Positions 3,944-6,314 of a stretch of DNA of 6,314 nt are shown here, piece by piece (positions within the stretch are counted from its first letter, which is position 1; each line of letters opens with the position of its first letter). This DNA comes from Rhodoferax sp. (GTDB taxonomy: Bacteria > Pseudomonadota > Gammaproteobacteria > Burkholderiales > Burkholderiaceae_C). The stretch is taken from contig JAQGMQ010000856.1 in the NCBI GenBank assembly GCA_028292305.1, positions 1 to 6,314 on the forward strand, in the 5' to 3' direction. Made by a program: the position numbers and the translations under genes. The notes beneath the pieces are model-generated. The model searched no databases. It had not been told where the DNA came from and was given only the letters and a program-made list of their open reading frames with translations.

Positions 3944-5617
3944 ATGAACCGACCGACCGCGCCCGCCAGCGCCTCCCTGCTGCAGCGCATCCAAGCCCTC
4001 GCGCCCGACACGCTGAAGGGCATCCGCCGGGGCATCGAAAAGGAAAGCCTGCGGGCCAAGCCCGACGGCAGCCTGGCGCTCACGCCGCACCCCGCGGCTT
4101 TGGGGTCGGCGCTGACGCACCCGAACATCACCACCGACTTCAGCGAGTCGCAGGTCGAGCTGATCACCGGCGTGCACAAGAGCGTGGAAGACTGTCTGGC
4201 CGAACTCCGCGAGGTGCACCAGTTCACCTACCGCACGCTCGACGCCATGGGCGACGAAATGCTGTGGGTGTCGAGCATGCCCTGTGGCCTGCCGACCGAC
4301 GAGACGATCCCGATCGGCCGCTACGGCAGCTCCAACGTGGGCCGCGCCAAGAGCGTGTACCGCATGGGCCTGGGCCACCGCTACGGGCGGCGCATGCAGA
4401 CCATTTCGGGCATCCACTACAACTGGTCGTTGCCCGGCGTGTCCAGCGAAGATTACTTCAGCCTGATCCGCAACTTCCGCCGCCATGCGTTTTTGCTGCT
4501 GTACCTGTTCGGCGCGTCGCCGGCCGTGTGTTCCAGCTTCGTGGCCGGGCGCGAACACGAGCTGCAGGCGCTGAACGACAACACCATGTACATGCCGCAC
4601 GGCACCTCGTTGCGCATGGGCCGGCTCGGCTACCAGAGCGACGCGCAATCGACGTTGGCGGTGAGCTACAACAGCCTCGACGGTTACGGCGCGTCGCTGC
4701 AGGACGCGCTGACGCGGCCCTATGCCGCTTACGCCAAGGTCGGCATCCGCAACCCGGGCGGCGACTACAACCAGCTGGCCACCAGCCTGCTGCAGATCGA
4801 AAATGAGTTCTACGGCACGATCCGCCCCAAGCGCGTGATCTTCCCCGGCGAACGGCCGCTGCATGCGCTGCGCGAACGCGGCGTCGAATACGTGGAAGTG
4901 CGGCTGCTCGATCTCGACCCGTTCGAGCCGATCGGCATCAACGCGCAAACGATGCGTTTCATCGACGTGTTTCTGCTGCACTGCCTGCTGTCCGACAGCC
5001 CACCCGATTCGCCCGAAGAAATCGCCCGGCTGGCGCGCAACCAGCACCGCGTGGCCGCGCGTGGGCGTGAGCCGGGGCTGCGCCTGGAGCGCGCCGACAC
5101 CGAGCTCACATTGACCGATTGGGGCCACGAACTCGTCGCCCAGTGCGCGCCGATTGCCGCGGCGCTGGACGCGGCCCATGGCGGCAGCCTGTACAGCGAA
5201 GCCGTGCAGGCCGCCGCGGCGGCGCTGGACAACCCCGACAGCCTGGCCTCGGCCCGCGTGCTGGCGGCCATGCAACAGGATTTCGGCGGCTCGTTCATCG
5301 GCTTCACCCGCGCGGCTTCCGAGACCACCCGCGGCGCTTTGCTGGGCCAGCCGTTCCAGGACGCCCAGCAGGCGCGGTTCGCGGCGATGTCCACACAGTC
5401 GGTCGATGAGCAGAAGGCTATCGAAGGCGCGGACACCATGCCTTTCGACATCTATCTTACGCAGTACCTGTCGCCCGGCCGGCTGGGTTTGAAGGCCCGG
5501 CAGGCGGACAAGAAGGCAGAGAAGAAGCCTGACGCCAAGGCCGACAAACGAGCCGAAGCAGCCCACGCGCACGAGGCCGAGCCGGTGTCCGTGCCGGCGC
5601 CGCTGCCCGCGCATTGA
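3944..5617 (+). CDS. gshA: Glutamate-cysteine ligase, proteobacterial type
   Basis: The product has 557 residues. It joins L-glutamate and L-cysteine with ATP to give gamma-glutamylcysteine, the first and usually limiting step of glutathione synthesis in the cytoplasm. Family landmarks appear in order: GIRRGIEKESLR (26-37); DFSESQVELIT (65-75), with acidic residues for metal and substrate binding; MPCGLP (112-117); SGIHYNWSLP (155-164); GASPAVCSSF (190-199); and VEYVEVRLLDLDPFEPIGI (314-332). These match the E. coli-type (group 1) enzyme, not the plant/alphaproteobacterial type. The ATG at 3944 was chosen because the core homology starts about 25 residues later, whereas starting at 3644 would overlap the SDR gene by 119 bases. 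The E. coli enzyme is 518 residues; the excess here is mostly a C-terminal tail from about 518, with KK and Ala repeats ending in a Val/Pro/Ala stretch. gshB is not in this window. Confidence 0.95.
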   Translation: MNRPTAPASASLLQRIQALAPDTLKGIRRGIEKESLRAKPDGSLALTPHPAALGSALTHPNITTDFSESQVELITGVHKSVEDCLAELREVHQFTYRTLDAMGDEMLWVSSMPCGLPTDETIPIGRYGSSNVGRAKSVYRMGLGHRYGRRMQTISGIHYNWSLPGVSSEDYFSLIRNFRRHAFLLLYLFGASPAVCSSFVAGREHELQALNDNTMYMPHGTSLRMGRLGYQSDAQSTLAVSYNSLDGYGASLQDALTRPYAAYAKVGIRNPGGDYNQLATSLLQIENEFYGTIRPKRVIFPGERPLHALRERGVEYVEVRLLDLDPFEPIGINAQTMRFIDVFLLHCLLSDSPPDSPEEIARLARNQHRVAARGREPGLRLERADTELTLTDWGHELVAQCAPIAAALDAAHGGSLYSEAVQAAAAALDNPDSLASARVLAAMQQDFGGSFIGFTRAASETTRGALLGQPFQDAQQARFAAMSTQSVDEQKAIEGADTMPFDIYLTQYLSPGRLGLKARQADKKAEKKPDAKADKRAEAAHAHEAEPVSVPAPLPAH

Positions 5618-5681
5618 CCTGCGCGCCGGTGCTGACACTGGCCTTGAAAAGGGTCTCGAAGCGGCCCTTCGGTGGCGGCGC
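5618..5681. other. Convergent gap between gshA and the CCGRGC gene
   Basis: These 64 bases separate two stop codons facing each other. AAGGG (5648-5652) can pair with CCCTT (5665-5669), and CGAAG with CTTCG overlaps it. Both are short, and neither has a T-run, so no Rho-independent terminator is supported for either strand. Confidence 0.4.
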
Positions 5682-5936
5682 TCAACCAGTCGGCAACAGC
5701 GCCTGTTGGGCGTCTTCCAGCCAGTAGGCGACCGCGCCGAAATAACCCTCCCATACGCATCCGTTGCAGCCACGGCCACAGCAGGTCGTCGGCTCGGCGG
5801 GCGGCGTGCGCAGCGCCACGCCGGCCTGCGCCAGGCGTTGCTGCAGCGCCGCGCACCTGCGGCGGGCCGATGCCGCGTCGCCGATGGGCTCGGGCGGCTC
5901 AGCCAGCCCTGCGGGCTCGGCACCCACCCCGTTCAC
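5682..5936 (-). CDS. Small oxidoreductase-like domain protein (PF09791 type) with CCGRGC-x2-CVWE motif
   Basis: The product has 84 residues. The core is PPAEPTTCCGRGCNGCVWEGYF (about 45-66), with cysteines C52, C53, C57 and C60, followed by VAYWLEDAQ. PxEPxxCCGxGCxxCVW is the signature of the oxidoreductase-like family PF09791, a short domain with no firmly known reaction; the four cysteines suggest metal or redox binding, which is inference. The N-terminal half (1-44) is Ala/Arg-rich and probably helical. The start is GTG at 5936, which overlaps the TGA of the upstream DUF4377 gene as GTGA, indicating translational coupling. A second GTG three codons on (5927) is an alternative. The gene converges on gshA, with 64 bases between the stop codons. 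Confidence 0.8.
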   Translation of the reverse strand: MNGVGAEPAGLAEPPEPIGDAASARRRCAALQQRLAQAGVALRTPPAEPTTCCGRGCNGCVWEGYFGAVAYWLEDAQQALLPTG

Positions 5937-6314
5937 GGCCCCGTGGCTTCGGTCTCAACCACCATGTCGAGCACCAGCACCCGGGACGACACATCGGCCG
6001 GCATCGGCGTGGCACGCTCGAAGCGCTTCACGCGCAGCACGTTGCGCACGCCTTCGGTGTGGGTGTACCCCTCGATATCACCGAACAACGGCTGCCAGGG
6101 CCCTGGCGTGCCCGTGGCGAGCCCCTGGGCGTCGTAGGCGCGGTCACGTACCTGCAGGCAGGTGGCGTCGCGGATCAGCGGATGCGCGCAGGGCACACGC
6201 CGCGCCGCGACTTCCATGAACACCAGCGTGCCCGGGCCGCCGAAGCGACTCTCGGGGGTGGGCTGGCCGGTCCAGGTCAGGAGGCTGCCGTCGGCCGTGG
6301 CCAGGCGCAGCCGC
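5933..6314 (-). CDS. DUF4377 protein, C-terminal part (5' end outside the window)
   Basis: 126 residues are visible before the stop at 5933. The frame is open to the right edge, so the beginning is missing. The GTG at 6223 is internal: upstream residues such as LTWTGQPTPESRFGGPGTLVF fit the segment that leads into this domain. The conserved part runs from EVAARRVPC through ATCLQVRDRAY, PWQPLFGDIEGYTH and GVRNVLRVKRF to PADVSSRVLVLDMVVE. This is the DUF4377 pattern, with its two cysteines (VPC and TCLQV) and the IEG-Y/F motif. Proteins of this type often carry an HslJ/META domain before DUF4377 and a lipoprotein or secretion signal, placing them in the cell envelope; those parts would lie outside the window, so this is inference. 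Function is unknown, with a stress or heat-shock link only by association with META. It overlaps the next gene by four bases. Confidence 0.85.
   Translation of the reverse strand, partial: RLRLATADGSLLTWTGQPTPESRFGGPGTLVFMEVAARRVPCAHPLIRDATCLQVRDRAYDAQGLATGTPGPWQPLFGDIEGYTHTEGVRNVLRVKRFERATPMPADVSSRVLVLDMVVETEATGP

Noticed and set aside
3797..5923. A very long open frame on the minus strand (708 codons) opposite gshA
   Set aside because: It is an Arg/Ala/Val/Gly/Gln-rich mirror of a clear gshA gene in GC-rich DNA, with no domain and no ribosome binding site; it also crosses the small CCGRGC gene in another frame.

Overview
The window looks like chromosomal DNA of a GC-rich betaproteobacterium. 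The proteobacterial-type glutamate-cysteine ligase, a NudC with its Zn ribbon, the DUF4377 lipoprotein-type tail and the short CCGRGC protein together resemble Burkholderiales, most likely Comamonadaceae. That placement rests on family knowledge and general sequence character; no search was run. Most of the window is ordinary housekeeping or accessory metabolism. I see no phage, transposase, CRISPR array, toxin-antitoxin pair, rRNA or tRNA.

Layout. Positions 1-233 (minus) hold the N-terminal part of a DEDD-family 3'-5' exonuclease that runs off the left edge. Positions 234-963 are a gene-free stretch of about 730 bases, unusually rich in inverted repeats. It includes a nested REP/REPIN-like palindromic element at 670-849. 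Two Nudix hydrolase genes follow on the minus strand, 19 bases apart and probably one operon. The upstream gene (1805-2680) is a NUDT19/CoA-diphosphatase-like enzyme with a split Nudix box. The downstream gene (964-1785) is nudC, the NAD(H) pyrophosphatase and NAD-decapping enzyme.

A 272-base divergent intergenic region (2681-2952) separates this operon from a classical short-chain dehydrogenase/reductase on the plus strand (2953-3762). After a 181-base gap comes gshA (3944-5617), the first enzyme of glutathione synthesis, with an unusual Lys/Ala-rich C-terminal tail. Converging on it from the right edge are two minus-strand genes that overlap by four bases (GTGA). These are a DUF4377 protein whose 5' part lies outside the window (5933-6314), followed by an 84-residue protein with the CCGRGC-x2-CVWE signature of the oxidoreductase-like family PF09791 (5682-5936).

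How the genes relate. The Nudix pair would act on dinucleotide cofactors (NAD(H), possibly CoA species). The SDR uses NAD(P)(H), and gshA supplies the main thiol buffer, so a loose redox/cofactor theme is possible, but nothing in the sequence proves common regulation. The best candidates for a second look are the nested palindromic element, the other structured palindromes in the gene-free stretch, the gshA tail and the coupled DUF4377/CCGRGC pair. I did not find evidence for a new multi-gene system.
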